Below are positions 1 through 6,223 of a stretch of DNA of 7,409 bases, one piece after another (within the stretch, counting starts at the first letter, position 1; each line of letters opens with the position of its first letter). The DNA lies in contig JACVRU010000094.1 in assembly GCA_014534295.1 (NCBI GenBank), positions 1-7,409 on the forward strand, in the 5' to 3' direction. The notes beneath the pieces were generated by a model. The model saw only the letters and a program-made list of their open reading frames with translations. It searched no databases and was not told the origin of the DNA. A program made the translations under genes and the position numbers. This DNA is from Thermoleophilia bacterium (GTDB lineage: Bacteria; Actinomycetota; Thermoleophilia; Gaiellales; Gaiellaceae).

Positions 1-1
1 C

Positions 2-640
2 GCGGTCGGGGGCGGGATCGAGTACTTCCCGCGGGCGACCGAGGGCGCGCGGCGCTACGCGCGCTGGCTGAACGGGCTGACCACGCCCGAGCTCGCGGCG
101 CGGGACGTCTTCGTCGAGTGCCCGCTGCCACACCCGACGCTGCTCGTCCGGCGCGAGCTCGCCGCATACCGCGACTGCGGCTGGCCGGAGGACTACGACC
201 TCGTCCTGCGGCTCTGGGCAGGCGGTGCGCGCTTCCGCAACGTCGACCGCGTCGTCCTCCGCTGGCGCGACCATCCCGGCCGCCTCTCGCGCACCGACCC
301 GCGCTACGCGCAGGAGGCGTTCGTCCGCTGCAAGCTGCACCACCTGCGGGCGACGCTGCTGCGCGACCGGCCGGGCGCCGTCGTCTGGGGCGCCGGGCCG
401 GTGGGCAAGTCCTTCGGCCGGGCGCTCGGCGACGAGCTGATCGCCTTCGTCGAGGTCGATCCGCGCAAGCTGGGGAAGCGGATCTACGGCGCGCCCGTCG
501 TGCCGATGGAAGAGGCGCCGCGCTTCGGCGAGGCGCTCTGGCTCGGCGCCGTGGCCGGGGAGGAGGCCCGCACGCGGGTCCGCGCGGAGGTCGCGGCGCT
601 CCGCCGCGGCGACCTGGACGGGTTCGTCGCCGTCGCTTGA
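2..640 (+). CDS. Family 2 glycosyltransferase with Rossmann-like C-terminal tail, 5' end missing
   Basis: This is the C-terminal 212 residues of a protein whose start lies left of the window. Seen: the pattern E39-C-P-L-P-H-P-T, an acidic P-E-D-Y-D-L block (about residues 62-67 of the fragment) and R-W-R-D-H-P-G-R-L-S (about 87-96). Together these are typical of the acceptor-side half of GT-A fold family 2 glycosyltransferases, which move a sugar from a nucleotide-sugar to a glycan or lipid acceptor at the cytoplasmic membrane. The nucleotide-sugar-binding N-terminus is outside the window. After it comes a separate segment, V-V-W-G-A-G-P-V-G-K (about 127-136) followed by F-V-E-V-D-P and G-A-P-V-V-P, which resembles a nucleotide-binding Rossmann half-domain such as the one preceding some acyltransferases. 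The TGA stop at 638-640 is embedded in the -35 box of the next gene. Acceptor and donor cannot be inferred. Family call is confident; the role of the tail is inference. Confidence 0.85.
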   Translation, partial: AVGGGIEYFPRATEGARRYARWLNGLTTPELAARDVFVECPLPHPTLLVRRELAAYRDCGWPEDYDLVLRLWAGGARFRNVDRVVLRWRDHPGRLSRTDPRYAQEAFVRCKLHHLRATLLRDRPGAVVWGAGPVGKSFGRALGDELIAFVEVDPRKLGKRIYGAPVVPMEEAPRFGEALWLGAVAGEEARTRVRAEVAALRRGDLDGFVAVA

Positions 641-665
641 CATAGTTGTGAGTGACTGCTAACTT
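637..665 (+). promoter_or_regulatory. Strong sigma-70-type promoter for the transporter operon, near-leaderless
   Basis: A perfect -35 TTGACA (637-642), a 17-bp spacer, an extended -10 TGC (657-659) and TAACTT (660-665, matching the actinobacterial TAnnnT pattern) are all present. The predicted transcription start is about 671-674, next to the GTG start at 674. No Shine-Dalgarno sequence precedes that GTG, so a leaderless or nearly leaderless mRNA is the natural reading. The -35 contains the TGA stop of the glycosyltransferase. A weaker alternative -10 is CATAGT at 641-646, but it has no matching -35. Confidence 0.7.
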
Positions 666-673
666 CCTCGGCC

Positions 674-2851
674 GTGAACACGGAGTCGCTCGCACGCGCT
701 ACTGCGCGCCACCCGTGGCGCACGATCGCGGCGTGGATTGGGGCCATCATCGTCGCCGCCGCAGCCGTCGCGGCCTTCCTCGGCGACGGCCTCACGACCG
801 ACGTCCACCTGACCAACCGGCCCGAGTCGGAGCGGGGCTTCGAGCTGGTCGGGGAGCACTTCCGAGGGTCCTCGTTCACGACCGAGGTCGCGATCATCCG
901 CCATGACGAGCTGACCGTCCGCGATCCGGCGTTCCAGCAGCGTGTGGAGGAGCTCGCCGCTGCGGCCGCGGCCACGGGAGCGGTCGCGCGCGCCGACCGG
1001 CCGCAGGCGTCGCCCCGGGGCGACGCAGTTCTGATCCCGCTCCAGCTCGAGCATCCCGAGGCGACGAACGTCGAACGCCTGATCGAGCTCGTGGGCGCCG
1101 AGAACGGCAAGGGCGGCTTCGAGGTCGCGCTGACCGGCTCGTTCACGAGCGACCACGACTTCAACAAGGTCTCGCAGGACGACCTCAAGAACGGCGAGCT
1201 GCGCTTCGGGGTGCCGGCGGCGATGTTCGTGCTCGTGCTCGTCTTCGGCGCGCTCGTCGCCTCGGGCCTGCCGCTGCTGCTCGCGCTCGTGTCGATCATC
1301 GTCGCGCTCGGCCTGACGGCGCTCGTCTCGGCCGGCTTCGAGCTCTCGGTCTTCGTCGTGAACATGCTGACCGGCATGGGGCTCGCGCTCGGCATCGACT
1401 ACGCACTGTTCGTCGTCTCGCGGTTCCGCGAGGAGCGCGAGGCGGGGCGCGAGAAGCACGACGCGATCGCCGCGGCCGGGGCGACCGCGAGCCGCGCCGT
1501 CCTGTTCAGCGGCAGTGCCTTCGTGCTCGCGATGCTCGGCCTGCTGCTCGTGCAGTCGACGATCATGCGCAGCCTGGCCGCCGGCGCGATCCTCGTCGGC
1601 ACCGTCTCCGTCGCCGCCGCCGTGACGCTGCTCCCGGCCGTCCTGAGCCTCCTGGGCGACAAGATCAACCGGCTGCGGATCCCGTACTTCGGCCGTTCCC
1701 GCGGCGAGAGCCGGATGTGGAGCGCGATCGTGCGGCGCGTCCAGACGCGCCCGGCGGTGAGCCTCGCGCTCGCGGCCGCTGTGCTCCTGGCCGCAGCGGC
1801 GCCCGCGCTGACGATGAAGATCGGCGCCGCCGGCATCGCGACGCTGCCGGACCGGCTGACCTCGAAGCAGGGCTATCTGGCGCTCGAGCGCTCCTTCCCC
1901 ACCGCAGGCGCGATCCCGGCTGAGGTCGTCGTCGCCTCCGGCTCCGCCGAGGCGCGAGCGGCGAGCGAGCGTCTCGCCGTGCGCCTCGACCAGGACCCGG
2001 ACTTCGGCGCTCCTAACGTCGAGCGGAGCCCGGACGGCGAGGCGTTCCTCGTGCGCGTCCCCGTCGCCGCCGACCCGCTCTCCGACCGGGCGTTCGAGGC
2101 GGTGGAGCGGCTCCGCGCCGTCCACGTGCCGGCCGCGTTCGCGGGCACCGGGCTCGAGGCGCTCGTCACCGGCACGACCGCCCAGAACATCGACTACTTC
2201 GACGTGATGCGGCACTGGCTGCCGATCGTGCTCGCCTTCGTGCTCGGGCTCAGCTTCCTGCTGCTGACGCTGGCCTTCCGCTCGATCGTCGTCGCGGCGA
2301 CCGCGATCGTCCTCAACCTCCTCTCGGTGGGCGCCGCCTACGGCCTGGTCGTCGCGGTCTTCCAGCACGGAATCGGCGCCGGGCTGCTCGGCTTCCAGCA
2401 GGCCGACACGATCGAGGCGTGGGTGCCGCTGTTCCTCTTCGCCGTCCTCTTCGGGCTCTCGATGGACTACCAGGTGTTCCTGCTCTCGCGGATCCGCGAG
2501 CGCTTCGCGGCCACCGGCGACACGAGCGACGCGATCGCTTTCGGCATCGGCTCGACCGCGCGCATCATCACGGGGGCCGCGCTGATCATCGTCGCCGTCT
2601 TCTCCGGCTTCGCCGCGGGAGACCTCGTCATGTTCCAGCAGATGGGCTTCGGGATCGCCGTCGCGCTCTTGATCGACGCGACGATCGTGCGCTCGGTGCT
2701 CGTGCCGGCGGTGATGCAGCTGCTCGGCAAGTGGAACTGGTACCTGCCGCGCTGGCTGGAGTGGCTTCCCCACGTCGAGGTCGAGGGGCCGCATACTGTG
2801 TTGCAGGATGGGGGGCCGGTAGGCTCCAACCCTGCTCGAGCTAACGCCTGA
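674..2851 (+). CDS. MMPL/RND-family transporter
   Basis: This 725-residue membrane protein has the two-fold repeat of MMPL transporters, which use the proton gradient to export lipids or other hydrophobic molecules. Seen: a first membrane helix (about residues 15-37), a soluble periplasmic-type segment (about 40-175), a helix cluster (about 176-328), a seventh helix (about 359-380), a second soluble segment (about 385-510) and a second helix cluster (about 513-685). The paired proton-relay motifs are G-I-D242-Y243 and S-M-D598-Y599, the same D-Y pairs known in mycobacterial MmpL3, each followed by a phenylalanine-rich S-R-x-R-E type turn. The length is normal for a small MMPL and there is no long C-terminal tail. 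GTG at 674 is chosen because it directly precedes the amphipathic lead-in to helix 1 and sits just after the promoter. The gene overlaps the next inferred start by 20 nt. Lipid export is likely from the family; the substrate is unknown. Confidence 0.92.
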   Translation: MNTESLARATARHPWRTIAAWIGAIIVAAAAVAAFLGDGLTTDVHLTNRPESERGFELVGEHFRGSSFTTEVAIIRHDELTVRDPAFQQRVEELAAAAAATGAVARADRPQASPRGDAVLIPLQLEHPEATNVERLIELVGAENGKGGFEVALTGSFTSDHDFNKVSQDDLKNGELRFGVPAAMFVLVLVFGALVASGLPLLLALVSIIVALGLTALVSAGFELSVFVVNMLTGMGLALGIDYALFVVSRFREEREAGREKHDAIAAAGATASRAVLFSGSAFVLAMLGLLLVQSTIMRSLAAGAILVGTVSVAAAVTLLPAVLSLLGDKINRLRIPYFGRSRGESRMWSAIVRRVQTRPAVSLALAAAVLLAAAAPALTMKIGAAGIATLPDRLTSKQGYLALERSFPTAGAIPAEVVVASGSAEARAASERLAVRLDQDPDFGAPNVERSPDGEAFLVRVPVAADPLSDRAFEAVERLRAVHVPAAFAGTGLEALVTGTTAQNIDYFDVMRHWLPIVLAFVLGLSFLLLTLAFRSIVVAATAIVLNLLSVGAAYGLVVAVFQHGIGAGLLGFQQADTIEAWVPLFLFAVLFGLSMDYQVFLLSRIRERFAATGDTSDAIAFGIGSTARIITGAALIIVAVFSGFAAGDLVMFQQMGFGIAVALLIDATIVRSVLVPAVMQLLGKWNWYLPRWLEWLPHVEVEGPHTVLQDGGPVGSNPARANA

Positions 2852-3452
2852 TCAGCTCCTGTCGACCACGCGCGCCGTTCGCCGCCGGCTCGACCTGACG
2901 CGGCCCGTCGAGCGCGGACTGCTGGAGGAGTGCCTGCGGCTCGCCCAGCAGGCGCCGACGGCCGGCTTCGCGCAGAACTGGCACTTCGTCGTCGTCGAGG
3001 ACGCGGAGCTCCGCGCCGGCCTTGGCGAGCTCTGGCGGCGGAGCGGGGAGCGCTACCTCGAGCACCGGCCGCCCGCTGGCAACCCGCTCGCCGAGCGGAT
3101 CGTCGCCTCCGTGCGCCACCTGCTCGACCACATCCACGAGGTCCCCGTGCACCTGATCCCCTGCGTCGAGGGCCGGACCGACGGGATGGAGGGCTGGCAG
3201 CAGGCCTCCCGGTGGGGGTCCGTGATCCCGGCCGCGTGGAGCTTCATGCTCGCCGCCCGGGCCCGCGGCCTCGGGACGGCGTGGACGACCTTCCACCTCG
3301 CCTACGAGCGCGAGGCCGCCGAGCTGCTCGGGATCCCTCACGACGAGGTGATGCAGGCGGCCCTGATCCCCGTGGCGCACACGATCGGCACGGACTTCAA
3401 GCCGGGCCGGCGCCGGCCGCTGGAGACGATCGTGCACTGGGACCGCTGGTGA
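2832..3452 (+). CDS. Nitroreductase-family flavoprotein (Rv3368c-like) with no standard start codon
   Basis: About 206 residues of an FMN-dependent oxidoreductase of the nitroreductase fold. Seen (numbering from CTG 2832): N-terminal T12-T-R14-A-V-R-R-R (FMN phosphate contacts in this family), A41-P-T followed by a conserved Q48-N-W-H-F-V-V-V strand, a P109-C-V-E-G-R segment, W130-to-W151 core helices ending in G-L-G-T-A-W-T-T, and the C-terminal H202-W-D-R-W ending. From memory this matches mycobacterial Rv3368c from end to end. The start is the problem: the frame is closed by TAG at 2820-2822, and the first ATG/GTG/TTG after it is GTG 3111, which would delete the FMN-binding N-terminus. CTG 2832 lies within a codon or so of the homologous start and has GGTAGG 8 nt upstream, so I infer it. 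It overlaps the transporter by 20 nt and the next gene by 4 nt. Substrate unknown. Family firm, start uncertain. Confidence 0.8.
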   Translation: MLELTPDQLLSTTRAVRRRLDLTRPVERGLLEECLRLAQQAPTAGFAQNWHFVVVEDAELRAGLGELWRRSGERYLEHRPPAGNPLAERIVASVRHLLDHIHEVPVHLIPCVEGRTDGMEGWQQASRWGSVIPAAWSFMLAARARGLGTAWTTFHLAYEREAAELLGIPHDEVMQAALIPVAHTIGTDFKPGRRRPLETIVHWDRW

Positions 3453-4387
3453 GGCGTCGCCTCTTCGTCGCCCTCCAGCTCGTCGCCCTCGCCGTGCTGG
3501 TCGCGGCGCTCGCCTGGGCGGTCCGCGACGTCTGGCCCGAGGCCGGCCCGAGGCTCGCCCGCGCCGACCCAGTGGAGCTCTCCCTCGCGCTCGCGGTGCT
3601 CGCGGCCTACTACCTCGTCTTCGTGCTCGGCTGGATGTGGATCCTCGCCACGATGGGGATCCGCGTCCCGTACAGCGTCGCGCTCCAGGCGGAGATGCTC
3701 TCGATGCTGGCGAAGTACGTGCCCGGCGGAGTGTGGACGCCCGCGGCGCGCGTCGTCGCGATGAGGCGCTTCGGGATCAGGGACACGCCGGTGCTGATCG
3801 CCTCGATCCTGCTCGAGGCCGGCCTGTCGGCGGTGGCCGGGGTGCTCGTCTTCCTCGCCAGCCTGCCGTTCCTCGGCGTCCCCGTCGGAGCCCCGGTCGG
3901 CCCGCTCGTCGCGTTCGGCGTCCTCGTCACCGTCCTGCTGCACCCGCGGATCTTCGCCTGGCTCGCCCGCAAGGTCCTGCGCCCGTTCGGCGCGGCCGAC
4001 GTGCCGCCGCTGCCGTGGTCGCGGGCGCTCGGGATCCTCGCCTTCTACCTGGTCACGTGGCCGATCGGCGGCTTCGCCCTCTTCTTCCTGCTCCGGGCCG
4101 TCGGCGGCGACCCCGAGCTCGCGTCGGTGCCCTTCCTCGGCGGCGCGGCGGCAGTCGGGGCGATCGTCGCGGTGCTCGCCGTCTTCGCCCCCTCCGGCCT
4201 CGGCGTCCGGGAGGGTGCGATGTACGGCCTCATCCTCGCCGTCGCCTCGGAGGGGGTCGCGCTCGGGGCGACGATCATGAACCGGCTGGCGATCACGGTC
4301 GTCGAGGCGCTGCTGCTCCTCGCCGGGGCGATCGCGTGGCGGGGCCGGCTCTGGTCGCGCGAGGCCCTAGCCCAGTCAGGGCGCTAG
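3449..4387 (+). CDS. YbhN / LPG-synthase-type multi-pass membrane protein
   Basis: This 312-residue protein belongs to the lysylphosphatidylglycerol-synthase transmembrane family (UPF0104/YbhN-like). Seen: about seven or eight hydrophobic helices (near residues 6-24, 43-68, 114-138, 148-165, 193-216, 226-247, 257-275, 278-296), the family motif K89-Y-V-P-G-G-V-W96 and the late loop P248-S-G-L-G-V-R-E255. It lacks the soluble aminoacyl-transferase domain of full MprF, so lipid aminoacylation is not expected; members of this size are usually thought to act in lipid or glycolipid handling in the cytoplasmic membrane. The GTG start at 3449 forms a GTGA overlap with the nitroreductase stop, a classic sign of translational coupling. 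The same frame stays open upstream to 2930, but that part reads the nitroreductase out of frame and is not membrane-like. The 3' end overlaps the opposing lipoprotein gene by 12 nt. Family firm, role inferred. Confidence 0.88.
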   Translation: MRRRLFVALQLVALAVLVAALAWAVRDVWPEAGPRLARADPVELSLALAVLAAYYLVFVLGWMWILATMGIRVPYSVALQAEMLSMLAKYVPGGVWTPAARVVAMRRFGIRDTPVLIASILLEAGLSAVAGVLVFLASLPFLGVPVGAPVGPLVAFGVLVTVLLHPRIFAWLARKVLRPFGAADVPPLPWSRALGILAFYLVTWPIGGFALFFLLRAVGGDPELASVPFLGGAAAVGAIVAVLAVFAPSGLGVREGAMYGLILAVASEGVALGATIMNRLAITVVEALLLLAGAIAWRGRLWSREALAQSGR

Positions 4388-5206
4388 ACGCACGGGCACC
4401 TGGATGTTGTGCTGTTCGGAGCCGTCCGCGGCCGAGATCGTGTACGCCTCGACCGTCCCGGGCCCGGTCGCCGAGAACGGGAGCTCCACCGCGAAGGTGC
4501 CGCGTCCCGGCGCGCCCTCGCTCGCGGTCACGACCTCGTCGCCCAGCATCTCCCCGTCCGGCCCGATCAGCCGCACCTGGAGCGTGGCCTCGAACACGCT
4601 CGCCGTGCCGCTCACCCGCACCGGGCTCGTGACCGTCTGGCCGAGCGCGGGCCGCTCGACCAGGATCAGCGGCGTCAGATCGGGGAAGTCGTCCCGGGTC
4701 AGCGGTTCGTCGACGAGGACTCCCTCGCCGCCGAGCGCCTCGACGGGCTCGCCCTCGAGCTCGAGCACGACGCGGTCGACGGTCGAGAACTGGGTCAACG
4801 TGAAGACGAGCTGGGCGAGGCGCGAGAGCATCGAGAGCGAGCCCCCGCCGGACTCGAACTCGCGCGAGAGGTCGACGGTCGCGGTGCCGCCGGCCACCTC
4901 CAGCCCGAGCAGAGTCGTCCCCTCGGGCACGCTGGAGCTCACGCCCAGCGCGCGCTCCGCCTCGGTCGGCCCGGCGAGGAGCGCCTCGACCGCCGCCGTC
5001 CCGACCGCCGCCGTCTGCGGGAGCTCGCGGTGCGCCGGTGTCACGGTCTCGCCGCGCATGAAGTAGACGACGATCGCGGTCGTGGTCTCCTCCGGCGCCG
5101 TCGTCGCGGTCTCGGGCGGCTCCGGCTCGGTGGGGGAGGCGGTCTCGGAGGAGCCGCACGCGGCGAGGGAGAGAACGAGCGCGAGGGGGAGCCCGAGGCG
5201 GCGCAA
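4376..5206 (-). CDS. GerMN-Gmad2 domain lipoprotein
   Basis: A secreted, lipid-anchored protein of 276 residues. Seen: R2-R3, a hydrophobic stretch and lipobox L14-A-A-C17, so the mature protein would be anchored at C17. Next comes a low-complexity T/P/E linker (about 18-43), then a GerMN domain (about 44-152: V-V-Y-F start, A-V-E-A-L-L-x-G-P, T-x-V-D-L-S, and V-x-x-V-x-L-E-L strands). A Gmad2 immunoglobulin-like domain follows (about 175-265: I-L-V-E-R-P-x-x-G-x-x-V-x-S-P-V-x-V-S-G-T-A and F-E-A). This pair is known in spore-germination and sporulation proteins and in actinobacterial lipoproteins such as LpqB; it is thought to bind cell-wall or protein partners, without catalysis. The TTG start at 5206 is the only one that keeps the full signal peptide, with GGGGAAAGA about 6 nt upstream. 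It converges on the YbhN-type gene (12-nt overlap) and diverges from the Rieske gene. No spore genes or MtrAB neighbours are seen, so its role is open. Confidence 0.85.
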   Translation of the reverse strand: MRRLGLPLALVLSLAACGSSETASPTEPEPPETATTAPEETTTAIVVYFMRGETVTPAHRELPQTAAVGTAAVEALLAGPTEAERALGVSSSVPEGTTLLGLEVAGGTATVDLSREFESGGGSLSMLSRLAQLVFTLTQFSTVDRVVLELEGEPVEALGGEGVLVDEPLTRDDFPDLTPLILVERPALGQTVTSPVRVSGTASVFEATLQVRLIGPDGEMLGDEVVTASEGAPGRGTFAVELPFSATGPGTVEAYTISAADGSEQHNIQVPVRLAP

Positions 5207-5216
5207 GACTAGTCTT
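5205..5216. promoter_or_regulatory. 12-bp perfect palindrome at a divergent gene junction
   Basis: AAGACTAGTCTT is an exact inverted repeat with no spacer. It covers the first bases of the lipoprotein TTG start (CAA at 5204-5206 on the plus strand) and ends 6 nt before the inferred Rieske start. It is AT-rich compared with its surroundings. On the plus strand it contains TAGTCT (5210-5215), a TAnnnT -10 candidate for the Rieske gene; just beyond it on the minus strand is TACGAT (5227-5222), a good -10 candidate for the lipoprotein gene. Its position would suit a repressor site acting on both genes. Binding is inference. Confidence 0.4.
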
Positions 5217-5221
5217 TCCCC

Positions 5222-6223
5222 ATCGTACGCTCGCTCCCTTGGGCCTGGTACACCGACGCCGAGCGGCTGCGCCTCGAGCGGAAGCGGATCTTCGCGGCCT
5301 CGTGGCAGTACGCCGGCCTCCTCCCCGAGCCGGGCGCGTACGCGGCCACCCGGGCCGGCCACGTCCCCGTCGTCGTCACGCGGGACGGCGAGGGCACGCT
5401 CCGCGCCTTCGTGAACGTCTGCCGCCACCGCGGGCATCCGGTCGCGACCGGGGCCGGCCGGCGCGAGGCGCTCCAGTGCCCGTACCACGGGTGGACCTAC
5501 GGGCTCGACGGGGAGCTCCGGGCCGCGCCGCGCTCGCGGGAGCCCGGCTTCGACGCGGAAGGGATCGCGCTGCGGCCCGTCTCCGTCGACGCTTGGGGGC
5601 CGCTCGTCTTCGTCAACCCGGACCTCGACGCTCCGCCGCTCGCGAGCGCGCTCGGAAGGCTGCCGGAGCTCGTCGACCTCGACGGCCTCGAGTTCCGCTT
5701 CCGGGACGAGTTCGACCTCGCCGCGAACTGGAAGGTCGTCTGCGAGAACTACCTCGAGTGCTACCACTGCCCGGTCGCGCACGCCGGGTTCTCGCGGCTC
5801 GTCGACGTCTCGCCCGAGGCCTACCGGCTCGACGCCGAGGGGCTCGTGCTGAGCCAGTTCGGGCCAGAGCGGGAGACGGGTGCCGTCGGGAGCTTCCATT
5901 TCCTCTGGCCGAACCTGACGCTCAACCTCTGGCCGGGGGAGCCGAACCTCTCGATCGGCCCGGTCCTGCCCGTCGAGCCCGGGCGCACGGCCCGCTTTCT
6001 CGACTACTTCTTCGCGCCGGGAGCGGACGAGGCCTGGGTGGCGGAGCTGCTCGAGCTCGACGCGGAGGTCGGACGCGAGGATCGGGCCCTCGTGGAGGCT
6101 GTGCAGGAAGGCGTGGCGACGGGGCTGCTCGAGCACGGGCGCCTCCTGCCCGAGAGCGAGCGGCTCGTGGCCCGGTTCCAGGAGCTGGTCGCCTCGGCTA
6201 CTGGTTCCAGCGATCCGCCGTAG
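5222..6223 (+). CDS. Rieske non-heme iron oxygenase, alpha subunit
   Basis: A 333-residue aromatic-ring-hydroxylating-type oxygenase large subunit, which uses O2 and electrons from a reductase to hydroxylate or demethylate a small substrate in the cytoplasm. Seen (numbering from ATC 5222): Rieske [2Fe-2S] ligands C67-x-H69 and C86-P-Y-H89 with 16 residues between, then the mononuclear iron site E179-C-Y-H182-C-P-V-A-H187 inside the N-W-K-x-x-x-E-N-Y block, and the likely third ligand D287 in the E-D-R-x-L-V-E-x-V-Q context. All ligands are present. A glutamate sits at the bridging position usually held by aspartate, as reported for carnitine/choline-type oxygenases. No ATG, GTG or TTG lies in frame between the TAG at 5210 and GTG 5411, which would remove 63 conserved residues (including L-P-W-A-W-Y-T-D). 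ATC 5222 is the best-placed near-cognate start. No ferredoxin, reductase or beta subunit is nearby. Substrate unknown. Confidence 0.85.
   Translation: MVRSLPWAWYTDAERLRLERKRIFAASWQYAGLLPEPGAYAATRAGHVPVVVTRDGEGTLRAFVNVCRHRGHPVATGAGRREALQCPYHGWTYGLDGELRAAPRSREPGFDAEGIALRPVSVDAWGPLVFVNPDLDAPPLASALGRLPELVDLDGLEFRFRDEFDLAANWKVVCENYLECYHCPVAHAGFSRLVDVSPEAYRLDAEGLVLSQFGPERETGAVGSFHFLWPNLTLNLWPGEPNLSIGPVLPVEPGRTARFLDYFFAPGADEAWVAELLELDAEVGREDRALVEAVQEGVATGLLEHGRLLPESERLVARFQELVASATGSSDPP

Noticed and set aside
659..2794. 711-codon minus-strand ORF opposite the transporter, plus the 484-1395 minus-strand ORF
   Set aside because: Composition is R/D/E/H/G-rich with no recognisable domains, and it mirrors a clear MMPL coding frame. 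Long antisense frames are expected in DNA this GC-rich.
2930..3448. Upstream extension of the YbhN-type frame to 2930
   Set aside because: This part reads the nitroreductase out of frame, giving an R/A/P-rich non-membrane sequence. The GTGA overlap at 3449 is a far better start.
4364..4387. Hairpin as a bidirectional terminator at the convergent junction (GCCCT/AGGGC or CTAGC/GCTAG)
   Set aside because: The stems are only 5 bp, mutually exclusive, and have no T-tract on either side; they are likely chance in GC-rich DNA.
4409..5212. 267-codon plus-strand ORF opposite the lipoprotein gene
   Set aside because: It is the mirror of a gene with signal peptide, lipobox and GerMN/Gmad2 motifs; its own sequence is R/E/G-rich without motifs.
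5207..6136. Minus-strand frame extending the lipoprotein upstream to 6136
   Set aside because: It lies opposite the Rieske gene and would bury the signal peptide and lipobox in the middle of the protein.
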